Shown piece after piece: positions 41,498-52,658 of a stretch of DNA of 64,000 nt. Source of the stretch: Flectonema sp. DT1601. Taxonomy: Eukaryota > Euglenozoa > Diplonemea > Diplonemida > Diplonemidae. The stretch spans positions 334,001-398,000 of the forward strand of contig OZ025840.1 of assembly GCA_964019425.1 (NCBI GenBank), written 5' to 3'. Every line of letters begins with the position of its first letter. Within the stretch, counting starts at the first letter, position 1. A program made the position numbers and the translations under genes. The notes under the pieces are model-generated. The model searched no databases, had not been told where the DNA came from, and saw only the letters and a list, made by a program, of their open reading frames with translations.

Positions 41498-42949
41498 CTA
41501 AAATATTAATTTTCCACTACTCTGACGCATACCGTCAGGTATCGTAATGGCAGCAGCCTGCTCGTAGCTGTCAATAAGTGATGAAGTTTTTTGAAAAGCC
41601 TCATGGATTTCTTCTTGTTCAATATACTCCGTGTAGTGATGAAGGTGAGCATGAACGTTATACAATTTCGCAAATCGATCTTGAATATTAGAAAGAGATT
41701 GTGTAATCCCGGAGTTATTAGTTAGGGATAAAAGACTAACTGGAGATTCACAAGCCGGAACCGAACACAATCCAACCTTGAAGCCTTCTGTATTCCAGGG
41801 GGCTAAGTTTAAAGAGCGACGCAATTTTTCAACATTAGACGTGGCATCGGATAACGAAACATCTCCTCTTAAGAGCATACAAGAAGCAAAATAAGTAGGT
41901 TTGAATTCAGGTGCTGTCAGAAGTTGACATTTTCGACTAAAAGCATCCCTAAACAACTCATCAACCCTCCGACTAGCACTGTGACAACTATGTTTTGATA
42001 ATGCTATCGGTGCGACCGATGAGTATATAAACTTAAGACTTGGAAATGGTACCAAGTTAGTCGTTAATTCATTCAAGTCAACATTCAACTGACCAGGAAA
42101 TCTCATAGACGCTGTTAAGTTTGTTAACATCGAAGCTACAATATAGTTCATTGAAGCGAAGGCTTCACCTCCTTTCCTATCACTTGATTGTGATGACTTT
42201 ACATGGCCTGGTTGTGATATTTGATAAGATGGTTCTTTTTTATTTCTCTGTGGTGATTGTGATAAAGCCGCTATTTCTGCCAACTGTTGATTATCGACAG
42301 GTAGAACACAATCTGCATGGTCAATAAGCTGACCTAAACTTAACACGCTATTATAAGGAGAGGTCACGACGTCGTCGTTCTCTTGTGGGAATACAGGAGA
42401 TACGAATCTATAAATACAAGGATACTCATCAGCAAGTTCTTGTAACACTCTCGTGCCAAAACCAGATCCAGTGCCTCCACCTAATGAGTGAAGCATTAAG
42501 AATGTTTGTAGACTGTCGCAGTCTTCTGTTGTGTGTCTTATTTTTTCCATCACATCACCTAAGCATTGTTGGCCATATACGATATGTCCAACAGCCCAGT
42601 TGTTACCACACCCGCTGGTATCACCGGCAATGCAATGACGCTTATCAAATAATGTTTTTAAATTTCCTTGCAGGAGTGACTCCAAGACTCCTTCTTCCAT
42701 ATCAATAGGAACAGCCCTGGCTTTTATATTTTGAATAGCGACCGTTCCGTCGTCAGAAACATTTCTAGGATCAGATCGAAAAAATGAAGACATCGCATCA
42801 TCCATTTTAACTCTTTTTTCTTCACCAACTTTCCTAACAGTTCCATCACCTTTATACTTAAGATGCTCTTGAAGTGCTAAGTCCCAAAATTTACATCCTA
42901 CCTGGTTGCCACATTGACCTACTTGTAAACACACCAATTCACGTGGCAT
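41498..42949 (-). CDS. TUBE1: Epsilon-tubulin
   Basis: 483 residues. The start MPRELVCLQVGQCGNQVGCK has the tubulin N-terminal nucleotide loop, and the signature GGGTGSGFGTRVLQEL is at about 155-170. Features separate it from alpha/beta/gamma: the FWDLALQEH start, the DAMSSFFR segment, KARAVPIDMEEGVLESLLQG, the GCGNNWAVGH variant and a long insertion after NQQLAEIAALS with many Ser/Gln/Lys. These match epsilon-tubulin, which is needed for triplet microtubules of basal bodies. The start is 10 nt after CCATCTTCAG, the shortest leader in the window. It implies a flagellated organism with standard basal bodies. Confidence 0.95.
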   Translation of the reverse strand: MPRELVCLQVGQCGNQVGCKFWDLALQEHLKYKGDGTVRKVGEEKRVKMDDAMSSFFRSDPRNVSDDGTVAIQNIKARAVPIDMEEGVLESLLQGNLKTLFDKRHCIAGDTSGCGNNWAVGHIVYGQQCLGDVMEKIRHTTEDCDSLQTFLMLHSLGGGTGSGFGTRVLQELADEYPCIYRFVSPVFPQENDDVVTSPYNSVLSLGQLIDHADCVLPVDNQQLAEIAALSQSPQRNKKEPSYQISQPGHVKSSQSSDRKGGEAFASMNYIVASMLTNLTASMRFPGQLNVDLNELTTNLVPFPSLKFIYSSVAPIALSKHSCHSASRRVDELFRDAFSRKCQLLTAPEFKPTYFASCMLLRGDVSLSDATSNVEKLRRSLNLAPWNTEGFKVGLCSVPACESPVSLLSLTNNSGITQSLSNIQDRFAKLYNVHAHLHHYTEYIEQEEIHEAFQKTSSLIDSYEQAAAITIPDGMRQSSGKLIF

Positions 42950-43146
42950 ATTCTCTCACTGAAGATGGTAAAAATAGTTGTTTTAAAAAAAATCTTTATA
43001 ATGTTTAATTAGAGAAAAGAAGAATGTTAAATGTTGTGTAAATACAAAACTAAACACCTAATTAAGAAGTAGGAAGAATACATGCTGTTCGGTTAGTTTC
43101 GGGTTTAAAAAAAAGGACCATAATTCAAAACATAGGGTAACATTAT

Positions 43147-44145
43147 TCATCTTGCAATTGTGTGAATTGGTGCTTTGGTCAACCTTTCAGCCATCTGTTG
43201 TTGTTGTAATGTGCTAAGAGTCTTACTTTGGGGTAATCGATCTTCGATGTATCTCACGAAGAGTTTTTGTCGATTTTGTGCTGCGCGTTTTCCCCACTCG
43301 TAGTACAACCTATCATTGCAGACACTTATCTCATCGGGTGTTAGTACACGAGATGCGGTTCCTAGGGGAGCATATTTCTCGTGTAATTTTGTGTTAACTA
43401 CTTTACTCTTCTCTAATTGTTCAGTACACAATCGTTTCCCAAGCTGTTGTTGCCCTCTTCTGGTGAGAGCTAAGGGACTAGTGAATGACGAGGCTAGCTT
43501 TTCACGGCATTTGGAACTTTTGACGCGACGGTTTTCACAGTCAGAATCGTGGAGCCTGAGAACACATGCTTGTTGGGTGCTCATATCTAATTTTGTTATC
43601 TTTCCCGGAGGAGCAGATGATGGCCTCCCAACTTCTCTCTCACACACGAGAACATTAATTGGTAATGGATTCAACTCTTCTCGTTTTGCGAGTGTGATTT
43701 TCTGGAGTAATCTTTCCTGCCTTGCCTTAGCCACAATGTTCTTAATGTCTAAAATACCAGCGTTCCGAATTGCGTTTCCCTCGTTAAACTTTTTAGGAAG
43801 AAGCGATGCAACAACACCACGCAAGTCGTTATTCTCTTCTTCAAGGTCCGTACACCTTCTTTTTACTCCCATCACACATCTCCCTATTGAACGGGCAGTG
43901 CAGCTTCCAACTCCTCTAAACTGACTCATTGCTTCGTCCGTTAGCTCAATGTCTTCTTCTTTTCCATTTCCCCAATCTATGTGGATAATTCCCTGATTGC
44001 AATCAGCTCCTATTAAGTGAATTTCTTGTATTTCACTGAGTTCTACTGAGAGCTTGCTGAGGATTGATATTTTTTCATTGTTTTCAGAGATAGAATCAGC
44101 ATCAGCAGTGCATTCAGAGGCAGTGTCAGTTTCTGGTTGTCGCAT
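43147..44145 (-). CDS. Unknown coiled-coil protein, 332 aa
   Basis: No family recognised. The N-terminus is acidic, followed by a small beta-type segment (IQEIHLIGADCNQGIIHIDW), an SIGRCVMGVKRRCTDLEEEN coiled-coil stretch, and a long basic helical part rich in Arg/Lys/Gln. The C-terminal portion (DRLYYEWGKRAAQNRQKLFV) is helical and conserved-looking. The start follows GGTTAACTTCACAG by 27 nt. It lies 197 nt from epsilon-tubulin and next to thiolase. A flagellar or cytoskeletal role is only suggested by the neighbours. Confidence 0.8.
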   Translation of the reverse strand: MRQPETDTASECTADADSISENNEKISILSKLSVELSEIQEIHLIGADCNQGIIHIDWGNGKEEDIELTDEAMSQFRGVGSCTARSIGRCVMGVKRRCTDLEEENNDLRGVVASLLPKKFNEGNAIRNAGILDIKNIVAKARQERLLQKITLAKREELNPLPINVLVCEREVGRPSSAPPGKITKLDMSTQQACVLRLHDSDCENRRVKSSKCREKLASSFTSPLALTRRGQQQLGKRLCTEQLEKSKVVNTKLHEKYAPLGTASRVLTPDEISVCNDRLYYEWGKRAAQNRQKLFVRYIEDRLPQSKTLSTLQQQQMAERLTKAPIHTIAR

Positions 44146-44920
44146 TATAATGTTATTAAAAGGGTAGTGTCTGTGAAGTTAACCATAATCAGAAGCTCTC
44201 TTATTCAAGTTCCTATAGAACCGGTCATGGTTGAATTTTTGAAAAAGACTCAAATTAGCACTTTCGTAATATGTTACTTTTTTTTTTTTTTTTCTTTTCC
44301 TTCCCATTCTTGTGAATTTCATTTCATTTCAGACAGTTGATGTTACAGGTTGTGTTAACTACTTTCTTTTATTAAGATTCCACTTAATCTTCAGACATGT
44401 TTTATTTGTTATAATTTCATATATGTACACCACTCGCAGGGCAAAACCCACAACACGGACAGAAATCATAATTTGTTTGTTCTTTTTTTTTTTTTTGTAT
44501 CTGTTCTCTTATTGCTAGTTTTTTTTTTTTTTCTTTTTTTTTTTTTTTGGAACATCAGTGAGGCTTCCGTCAGGAAATCCTCGCCACATATAGGTTTCTG
44601 TTCTTCGATTTTTTTTTTTTTTTTTTTTTTCTCTTTTTTTTTTTCCCTCAAACTTCTGCTACTACAAAACCGGTGGCATTGTATATTGTCCTTCAGTTTA
44701 AAAGGACAGAAAGCTATTTTTGTTTTTTTATGCGAAACAGCCCCCCGATGGATAGAGACTTATTCTTTAACAACAGTCACACGCTATTTTTATTAAATTT
44801 TCATTTATTTATATATTTTATTTTATTTTTCATAATATGTGTTCAAAACAAAACGACAAAAAAAAAAAGGAAAGCAAAAAAAATAATATAAAAAATTTCA
44901 TAAATAAAAAAAAAATAGAA
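44146..44920. other. Intergenic region
   Basis: 3' flank of the thiolase gene and leader of the 332-aa gene; T-runs, nothing else recognised. Confidence 0.4.
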
Positions 44921-46353
44921 CTAGCACTTTGAAGCATCACGCTCTACGATAGCGACTGAGCCGATACCACCGGCAGCACAGATAGAAATCATGGATGTCT
45001 TTTTGTTTGATCTACGAAGCTCATTCATTGATGAAATGACAGTACGACCTCCGGTAGCTGCAAAAGGATGCCCAATTGCTATGGAACCTCCGTTAACCTG
45101 TTTTTTTTTTTTTTTTTTTTTTTTTGTTAAGTCTTGACTACATACAGTACAAAAGAAAAAAAAAAAGTAAAAAAAACACAAACATTTATTATATCTCTGT
45201 TAATTTTAGGAAGAGCTGATCTGTTCATGTGCATTTGACAGAATTCCTCAGACTCGAGAGCCTTGAGAGTTGAAAGAACCTGAGCTGAGAACGCCTCGTG
45301 AATCTCCCACATGTCAATATCACCAACAGTAAGACCAGCCTTATCAAGGCAACGAGGAATAGCAAGAGCCGGAGCCATCAACAATTGTGGATAAGGATCA
45401 ATCGCTGAAAAGTCAACAGCCTTGAGAGTACAATCAATAGGGTAACCAAGCTTCAATGCTTTTTCTTCCGACATAACTAATACGCAACTTCCTCCGTCGG
45501 TGAGAGACGATGAGGTTGCGGCAGTTACAGACCCGATCTTCTTACGGAATGCTGGCTTCAATTTGCTGAGTTTTTGTGACATTCCCGGGATATCAGTTTG
45601 GATTAGGTTATCCTTTGTTACTCCATTACATGCACCGATTTCTTCCGCAAGGTAGCCTTTTTCTTGTGCGCGAAGAGCATTTTCATGAGACCTGAGAGCG
45701 AAAGCTTCCTGTTCTTCTCTTCCAACCTGATTAAGCTCCGCCATTAAGTCTGCGTGGTATCCCATCGTCTTACCAGTTGAACGCTCTGCGACTGCCGGTG
45801 GAATCGGAAGCCACTTTGCTGGGTTCCAAGTTGCCATTTTTCCGAAATTCTTAATACGTTTCATGGTACTCCATTTCTTTGGTGCGTACATAAATGACAT
45901 CGCAGCCGCGTGTGAAACTCTTCTAGGAAGTGGAACCTCAGCGCATGATAACGAATCGGATCCACCAGCAACAACACAATCAGCATGACCTGCTTCAATC
46001 ATTTGTGATGCCTGAGCAATAGCATTAAGACCACTACTACAGGCCATTGAAGTAGAATGAGCAACGATGTTCTTTGGAAGGTTGAGGTCGATTACAATTT
46101 CTCTCGCGATATTTGGTGCTGACGTCTGCAAGACGACATTTCCCCAAATAATATTATCGATTTCATTCGGGTTAAGTTTTGTCGAATTCAACAAACCCTC
46201 AACAGAGGACACACCAAGTCCAATGCTATCGGTCTGATACAAATCTCCAAACGACTTAACAAACGGTGTTCTAATTCCCTTCACCAAAACAGCTCTTCTG
46301 AGAGACCTCTTTGGGTTCATTGCAGCAGCTTGAAGAATATTTGTTTTATTCAT
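44921..46353 (-). CDS. HADHB: Thiolase, trifunctional-enzyme beta-subunit type (two exons)
   Basis: 448 residues after splicing (46353-45184 joined to 45097-44921). This is an acetyl-CoA acyltransferase that cleaves 3-ketoacyl-CoA in beta-oxidation. Seen: nucleophile Cys in STSMACSSGLNAIAQ (about residue 103), the ETMG-like KTMGYHADLMAE segment, WEIHEAFSAQVLSTLKALES, then across the intron NVNGGSIAIGHPFAATG with catalytic His (about 400), and CAAGGIGSVAIVERD with the second catalytic Cys (about 430). Many stretches resemble animal HADHB (ALRSH, KLKPAF, AEEKALKLGY). The N-terminus (MNKTNILQAAAMNPKRSLRR) is basic and could be a mitochondrial presequence. The start follows AAAATCAG by 22 nt. Without splicing the protein would lose the catalytic His and Cys. 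Confidence 0.94.
45098..45183 (-). other. Cis-spliced intron in thiolase gene (86 nt)
   Basis: GTTTGT donor; the acceptor is a run of 25 A followed by CAG. Phase 0, joining ...DIIN to VNGGSI. The pyrimidine tract sits near the donor, not at the acceptor. Confidence 0.9.
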
Positions 46354-46760
46354 ATTGTACGATGGGTTAATAACCTGATTTTAATAAGGAAAGTTATTTT
46401 TTTTTTTGTTGTTGTTTTCACTTCAAAAAAAAAAAAAGTACAAGCTGGAATCTTATCATATTTTTATTACCTAGATGTGGTAGTGGAGAAGGGGAAAAAA
46501 AAATTAAAAAAAATACCGTTAGTTGATAAAAAATTCAGAAAAAAAAAGAAGAAAAATAAAATAAAAAATAAAACTGCACAAGAAGAATACTAAAAAAAAA
46601 AAAAGGAAAATCGCGGCAACCTATTAACGTCAGCAAGAAGCAATCGGTTTACAGGCTGCAAACTGGATCTAAACGTGGGAGGGAGATGAAAACTTTTCTA
46701 AAAGGTTTTTTTTTTTTTTTTCTTTTTTTTCACTAAAAAAAAGTCAAATCAACGAGGATT
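46354..46760. other. Intergenic region
   Basis: Thiolase leader and centrin 3' flank; A/T runs only. Confidence 0.4.
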
Positions 46761-47210
46761 TTACTTTCCCTTCATCTGAATCATGACATTCTTGAACTCC
46801 TCGAAGGAGATCTCACCGTCACGGTCCTCGTCAGCTTCGGCAATCATTTCCTGAAGGACGTCATCACCTGGGTTCTCACCGAGTAGCTTAGCGACTTCTT
46901 TCAAGTTTGCGAATGAAATCTTTCCAGTCTTGTCCATGTCGAACAATTGAAAAGCTTTGAAGATCTCTTCCGGGGAATCCTTTTGTGCCATCTTCGCCTT
47001 CATCATCTTTTCGAATTCTGGATATTCGATAAGACCGTTAGCGTCAGTGTCAATTGATCGGATCATCTTCTCGATCTCCTCTCTTGGTTGATCACCAAAT
47101 CCAAGACCCTTCATGGCAAGAGCCATTTCCTCGGCATCAATAGCACCTGAACCATCAGCATCGAAAAGGTTGAAGGCTTCCTTGATCTGTTCATCGGTAA
47201 GGGCTGCCAT
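46761..47210 (-). CDS. CETN: Centrin (EF-hand, basal body)
   Basis: 149 residues from [20 protein letters not shown]. Four EF-hands: [36 protein letters not shown] and [12 protein letters not shown]. The third loop ends in Asn rather than Glu and sits in [20 protein letters not shown], which is the centrin pattern, not calmodulin. Centrins are calcium-binding fibre proteins of centrioles/basal bodies. The N-terminus lacks the long basic extension of some centrins. An earlier in-frame non-ATG reading has no support; this ATG lies 40 nt after CTCTCATTCAG. Nearby epsilon-tubulin gives the cluster a basal-body flavour. Confidence 0.93.
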   Translation of the reverse strand: MAALTDEQIKEAFNLFDADGSGAIDAEEMALAMKGLGFGDQPREEIEKMIRSIDTDANGLIEYPEFEKMMKAKMAQKDSPEEIFKAFQLFDMDKTGKISFANLKEVAKLLGENPGDDVLQEMIAEADEDRDGEISFEEFKNVMIQMKGK

Positions 47211-47416
47211 TTTATTTAGTAAAGTGTTTAGTGGTAAGAAGCTAAAATGCTGAATGAGAGAAGGAAAAAATATATGATTGAAACAGAAAGGTTTGGGACA
47301 ACTAATCAAGAAACACAACAAACACAATAATATTTATAAAAGGTAGTTATTTATTCTTTTGTAAAAACAAAGAATAACTAAGCTCCAATTACGAAACGCT
47401 GTTAAAAAGTGTATTG

Positions 47417-49042
47417 TTATCTGGCAGCTAACTTCAACATAATAATTGAAAATTCATCGAACGAGATCTTATCATCTCCCAACATCCTATATCTCTCCAG
47501 GATGGTGTTTATTTGACTGTCGGATTGCTCGATTCCAAAGTGTTCCATGTCTTTGTAAACTTCCTTAAATTCATTTTTACAAAGAAAACCAGACTTATCA
47601 ATATCGTACCTGTCCCACTGCTCACGGATATAAACATCGCAGTGCATGACTGCAGATTTGTTTGAGAGTTGCCGACCAGACTTTCGCTGTTCTTGAGCAA
47701 AAGCAAACGGAGACTTCGCAACAGGTTTTTGTATTTGTTGATTTCGATTAATAAAAGTGTTATTAGCAGTAGTGGTAGCAGGCTGAGGTGTTGAACTTTT
47801 CCTCATCGAAATGTCAGCTCCAATTACTTCAGACGATGAACTCTTTGAATTATCTCCTCCGCTCACACTTCCAACACGAGGAGGGTTTTGAAGAGGAACA
47901 AGTTCCGAACTTCTAATGTGAGGAAGTCTTTTATCGACTTCTTCAACATCTGATTTCGGTGATTGTTTTGAAGTAGTTAAAATACTTTCTGTGCACACTA
48001 TTTCTCCATTTGTGTTTTCAGACGCTGGATGATGCGCCCCATGCTGTTGTTGTTGTTGTTGTTGCTGTCCAGGTTGATTAGATTTGTGTTGCACATTTCT
48101 TCCCTCAGCTGGTACATCATCCGGAAGGCTATCTTTTCTACTAATATCTGGCAACTCACTGCGAATTGATTGTTGATGTTGAGTTTGTTTCTTTCCATTT
48201 CCAGTAACGCCGTTTACACCAACACCTTTCTTGCCATCTTTTTTCAATCCCTTAGATCTCTGTTGAGGTGGTGTCGTTGCTTTGGTATTCCCGTTAAGGT
48301 CATCCATTCCATTGATTGTCGATGGCTCTTTAATTTTAGAGTTTGATTGAGAAACAGCAGAAGAAGTGATATGATTAATGTGTTTCTTTATATGTTCTAC
48401 CAGAGACATAACATCTGAAGGTAAAGCTTTGTTAACATTACCAATACGAAGTTGGTTAACAAGTGACATTGCCAGTTCTCGTAGTGAATTCTTAACGTTT
48501 TCAATTGTACTCAAGGCTTCCTGTTCAATACTTGATGTAAGTTGATTTGATAAGTCTGACGTCTGATAGTTTTGTATCAAACCTGTTGTAAGATCATCTT
48601 GTTGTGAATCTGTTTGAGTTTCTCTCTCAATAAAATATGCTAAAGTTTTATTTGATGATAACTTGGTTGGTCTCGCAGCTGCTTGTTGTTGTTGTTGCTG
48701 TGATACCATTGATATGTAAGACGATCTCTGTTTCTCATGTTCTTTAACTAATTCTTTTAATTCGTTTATAGTTTCTTGTAGAGATTCAACTTTCTTTTCG
48801 TATGAAATTATTTTACTCTTGTGTTGTCCTTGTAGGGCTGCATTCTTCTTCATCGCATCTAAGAGTTGGTTATTCTTAACATCGAGGAGTCGTTCCCACA
48901 TGTCTTCACGTCCCTTGATGCTTGACTCTTCATTTTTGTCTTTAAAATTTAACATATGAATTAGCCTGCTGGTGGCCTTCAGTTTATCGAGGAGACGACG
49001 AGTCTCTGCTTCGTCAGTTGTTGCTGAGGCGGTGTCATCCAT
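47417..49042 (-). CDS. Coiled-coil protein with C-terminal EF-hand pair
   Basis: 541 residues. Residues about 10-120 are strongly helical coiled coil (LLDAMKKNAALQGQHKSKII, SLQETINELKELVKEHEKQR). A middle part of some 300 residues is low complexity, with Gln runs (QQQQQQ) and Ser/Asn/Lys. The C-terminal 80 residues form two EF-hand-like units: WDRYDIDKSGFLCKNEFKEV (canonical DxDxSG) and a second RYRMLGDDKISFDEF in which the loop is degenerate. It is probably a calcium-regulated structural protein. No named family. The start at 49042 lies 29 nt after CTCACAACAG. It lies 206 nt upstream of centrin. Confidence 0.85.
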   Translation of the reverse strand: MDDTASATTDEAETRRLLDKLKATSRLIHMLNFKDKNEESSIKGREDMWERLLDVKNNQLLDAMKKNAALQGQHKSKIISYEKKVESLQETINELKELVKEHEKQRSSYISMVSQQQQQQAAARPTKLSSNKTLAYFIERETQTDSQQDDLTTGLIQNYQTSDLSNQLTSSIEQEALSTIENVKNSLRELAMSLVNQLRIGNVNKALPSDVMSLVEHIKKHINHITSSAVSQSNSKIKEPSTINGMDDLNGNTKATTPPQQRSKGLKKDGKKGVGVNGVTGNGKKQTQHQQSIRSELPDISRKDSLPDDVPAEGRNVQHKSNQPGQQQQQQQQHGAHHPASENTNGEIVCTESILTTSKQSPKSDVEEVDKRLPHIRSSELVPLQNPPRVGSVSGGDNSKSSSSEVIGADISMRKSSTPQPATTTANNTFINRNQQIQKPVAKSPFAFAQEQRKSGRQLSNKSAVMHCDVYIREQWDRYDIDKSGFLCKNEFKEVYKDMEHFGIEQSDSQINTILERYRMLGDDKISFDEFSIIMLKLAAR

Positions 49043-49386
49043 TTTTTGTCTTAAGTGATAAAAAACACCCTGTTGTGAGTGATTGGGTTATTTAAAGATG
49101 TCAAGTGTTCGTCACATACGGAAGTAAATGTAAAAGAATCCAAAACGTATCATAGAAATATAATTTTTGATTAGATTCATCAAGTGGATAGTCATAAAAA
49201 GAGTACTTCCAACGTAAGGGTACCAGCCAGACAACTACTTCTGAAGACAGTCTGGTGATCCCATTGAGAGATTATGTGAAAGAAAGAAAAAAAAAAACCC
49301 TACCCTCCCCTTCCCTCCCAGGGGGGGTACCTGCCAATTATATTGTGAAGGTAGAATGGATTTCAAGATTCGATGAGATTAGTTAC
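49043..49386. other. Intergenic region
   Basis: Leader of the EF-hand coiled-coil gene and 3' flank of the next gene, including a C-rich patch near 49300. Nothing recognised. Confidence 0.4.
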
Positions 49387-49824
49387 TCACACTCCTCCAT
49401 TAATAGAATCCAGTAAACCGTTGGAATATAAATATTGTTTCTTATCATCTACGTGTGATAGTATAGTGTTCAAGGCATATATTTCATTACGACGTATCTG
49501 ACGAGATCGGACGTCTCTCTTACGTGATTCCATCAGCTGCTGATGAGCAGCATTTTCAACAGACTCCTTCGCCTCACGAGCGACTCTGATGCTGTTGTGA
49601 AATGACTTGACTCGTCTGAGAGCTCGTCTGTGACCATCAGTGTTATATTGTTCTTTTAAAGAATTTCTTCCACGACTGTCAGCAACACCAGCAGTTTGAC
49701 TTCTGGGTAACCTCTCTCTTCGAAGTTCCATTAAATCGTGGACTCCTACCGCGAGACTTTTCGATCGTCCTTGTCGTTTCCCTTTGGTCCCACAACAGAC
49801 TCCACTTATTACTAAGCAGTCCAT
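49387..49824 (-). CDS. Unknown basic protein, 145 aa
   Basis: Starts MDCLVISGVCCGTKGKRQGR at the ATG at 49824. It is strongly basic (Arg-rich) and mostly helical: HRRALRRVKSFHNSIRVARE, SRKRDVRSRQIRRNEIYALN. The Cys-rich N-terminus could be lipidated but lacks Gly2. No family recognised. The upstream AG is in CTATGGAG about 30 nt before the start, weaker than most. It sits in the tight 40-51 kb cluster, and its composition and codon use are like the neighbours, so I take it as real. Confidence 0.7.
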   Translation of the reverse strand: MDCLVISGVCCGTKGKRQGRSKSLAVGVHDLMELRRERLPRSQTAGVADSRGRNSLKEQYNTDGHRRALRRVKSFHNSIRVAREAKESVENAAHQQLMESRKRDVRSRQIRRNEIYALNTILSHVDDKKQYLYSNGLLDSINGGV

Positions 49825-50184
49825 CAATTGTTTTAAATATTAAACAACATGCTCCATAGGTTAGGGAAATCCTGAACTGTCCTTTGAGGAAATTATGAAA
49901 TAATTTTTCAACACAGAAGTTGAATTGCTCCTTGTATGTATGTGATCGTACCTATGAGCTGTTTAGGAAGGAAAAGAAATATCAAATTAGAGAAAATATC
50001 AAACTAAGAAATCAGTGTCACATTGATAATGTAATTAATAGATTGTCACACTACCAAACCCTATAAAAGAGTAAACACTTCCATTGCTGATAACAATTAG
50101 TTGTCGCAGAGCAACATTTTCAGACTGGAGCAACATCATTATGATGTATTAACATAAAGTACCTCACATAGTTGACTTACCATT
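49825..50184. other. Intergenic region
   Basis: 3' flank of SF3B4 and leader of the 145-aa gene. A GTAAGT directly follows the SF3B4 stop (stop-AATG-GTAAGT), which could be a 3' UTR donor; no partner acceptor was chosen. Confidence 0.4.
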
Positions 50185-51264
50185 CTAAGCAACAGGTGGG
50201 GGTGGTGGTGGAGGTGGTAAACCAGGAGGAGGAGGCTGAGACCCGTGCGCTGGTGGCGGTGGCGGTGGTGGCATTCCAGGTGGTGGAGGTGGTGGTTGTG
50301 CAGGAGCTCCAACATGAGACATACCATGATACACAATTGGTGAAGGTGGAAGTGGTTGAGATACATTAGGCATTCCATGAACAGGTATCGGTGGCATTGC
50401 TGCTGGCATTGGCGGCATACCCGGTGGTGGCATCGCAGGCATTCCCAGCGGCATCCCAAACACACCAGCTTGCTCAGCATGCATCGGTTGCTGATATCCC
50501 TATTTTATTATTGATTGATGTTTCTTAATACTTAACTGAGATACTCACAGTAATAACATTAGAAGCTAAACGAATAAATAAAAACATACATAGGACTGCT
50601 GAGGATGATGGTGACTTTCAATGTGATGCATTGGCTCAACAGGGTGTGTCATGTCTTGGGCACCTTGGGCGAGGAGACGCTCAGATTCGCCACCGTGTTC
50701 GGTTTTGCCGTCTTTTCGGAGTGCATACTTCACGTGAACTTTCTGTCCCATAATAAACTTACCATTCATTGCATCGATTGCTTTGTCAGCAGCATCGAAG
50801 TTTTCAAAATTCACAAAACCAAACCCGCGACTCTCTCCAGATGACTCCTTCGCTATGTGAGGTTGACGTGCGAGTGGACCAAACGTTGAGAACGTGTCAG
50901 CCAACAGTTTCTCGTCAACATCTACATCCAGATTTCCAACAAAAATATTAGCTCCGATATCGATAAGTTGTGATGAAGGTCCTTCTCCTAATTTCTGTAT
51001 TCTGATGGCGGTGCCGAATAACTTCACCATATTTAATATCTTCATTGCGTAGTCAGCGTCCTCTTCCATCTTGAACTCAACGTAGGCCATTCCTTGTGAG
51101 TCTCCAGTGTCTTTGTCTTTTATTATATTGCATGTTGCTAATGGTCCTGCCTGAGTCATTAATTCCCAAAGAAGTGTTTCATCACATTCTGGGTCAAGAT
51201 TTGTTACTTTGACGGTGGCCGCTTCATTCTTCTCTTCAATAACGCCAAAGGCTGTGGCGGCCAT
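50185..51264 (-). CDS. SF3B4: Splicing factor 3b subunit 4 (two exons)
   Basis: 329 residues: 51264-50590 joined to 50499-50185. RRM1 at about 13-90 (ATVKVTNLDPECDETLLWEL, DSQGMAYVEF), RRM2 at about 102-180 (ANIFVGNLDVDVDEKLLADT, SRGFGFVNFENFDAADKAID, HVKYALRKD). After the intron comes a Pro/Gly/Met-rich tail (GMPLGMPAMPPPGMPPM). Order and spacing match SF3B4/SAP49, which contacts U2 snRNP branch-site regions, consistent with an active spliceosome (needed for cis or trans splicing). RNP motifs are intact. The start follows TTTCCACCAG by 22 nt. Unspliced, exon 1 would stop about 8 residues later, losing the tail. Confidence 0.93.
50500..50589 (-). other. Cis-spliced intron in SF3B4 gene (90 nt)
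   Basis: GTATGT donor, AAAATAG acceptor, phase 0; joins ...HPQQSY to GYQQPMHAEQ. Confidence 0.88.
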
Positions 51265-51303
51265 GTGACCACCAGTTTTGTTGGTCTGGTGGAAAGGTAA
51301 GAA

Positions 51304-51339
<36 letters not shown>

Positions 51340-52620
51340 TACGTCCATTCAATAGTAACCTATGCCATAATGATATAAAAAAAAGAAACCAGATTCACCA
51401 CTCAGGTCCTGTTGAGAAAAAAGCTATTTATTAAAAAATGAGTTGACTCAAAATCCCAATCTTTACTAATAATAATGGAAAAGTAACTACGCGGTTTCCG
51501 ATTCATGAAAATGAACGGATGCCGTAAAACATGGGTAGTTTTTTTTTTTTTTTTTTTTTTAGATATCTTGCATTCACCATAAGCTTCTCTAACCCCTCCT
51601 CTTCACTTCAAGAGGAGGACCAAGTTGGTAACCAAAAGGAAAATATTCAATAAGAGAAAAAAAAAAAAAAAAAAAAAAAACTACCCAGAGAAAAAAAAAA
51701 AGGAAAACATTCTACATAAGTTTTTTTTTTCTGGATTTTTACTTGAGGCAACTCAAGACGAGACAGGCCTCAGTTATTCTCTGTGTGTTATTATTGATTG
51801 ACAACATACTGAAGTCTAATTAACCAGTAGCAGTGGCACGAGATATACAAACTATTCAGATTAGCCTTATATTTCTTTGAACGCAGACAGAATCCTGTCG
51901 CACACGGAGAATAAAATAAATCATGATCATAAGAAATAACGGCTTTCAATCTGAGTAGTTTCTTCTCTACGTCGGTTGCAAAAAAAAAAAAAAAAAAAAT
52001 AATCAGGTCAGTGCCTGAGGAAAATCGAAAAAAAATAAATGAGAGAGAAGGGGATGGAATAAAGATAGTTTAACTGAGGGGTAAAAGAACCAAAAGGCTT
52101 GAAATTATTACGATCACTTTGCGTGTTTACCAAATCGATTTGACTTCGACTTATTTCATGATTAGATTCATTTTTTTTTTTTTTTCAGAATAGGCATACA
52201 TTCGTACGTGACATAAATATCTACAGGGTTGTTCAGTGGGCCACGCACTACAACTTGCCTGAGGAAGCTTTGACAAGCGACTTACAACGCAGGGAAATAT
52301 TAGCACACAGAAAGGTAGTGCGGTTTCATTCTGCATAACGATACTTATTTTTGCAAAGAGTTTGTCACCACTGGCTTCGTTGTATCCACAGGAGAAGAAA
52401 TAGCATAATAGTGTTTCCGCGCAATAATATTTCCAAGTACACCGATAATGAAATTATCAGAAGTCACTTCTTCGTTGAACAAAAAAACAGAGAAATGGAC
52501 GTTTTAAAAAAAAAAAAAGAAAAGAAAAAAAAAGCATCCTTGATAAAATAATAAAATAAACTAAAAAAAAGGAAGGAGAGGATAACTTTATAATTTAATT
52601 AGTTTGTTGTGCATTAAAAT

Positions 52621-52658
<38 letters not shown>

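Noticed and set aside
46761-47210. Calmodulin
   Set aside because: The third EF loop and the [20 protein letters not shown] stretch are centrin-type.
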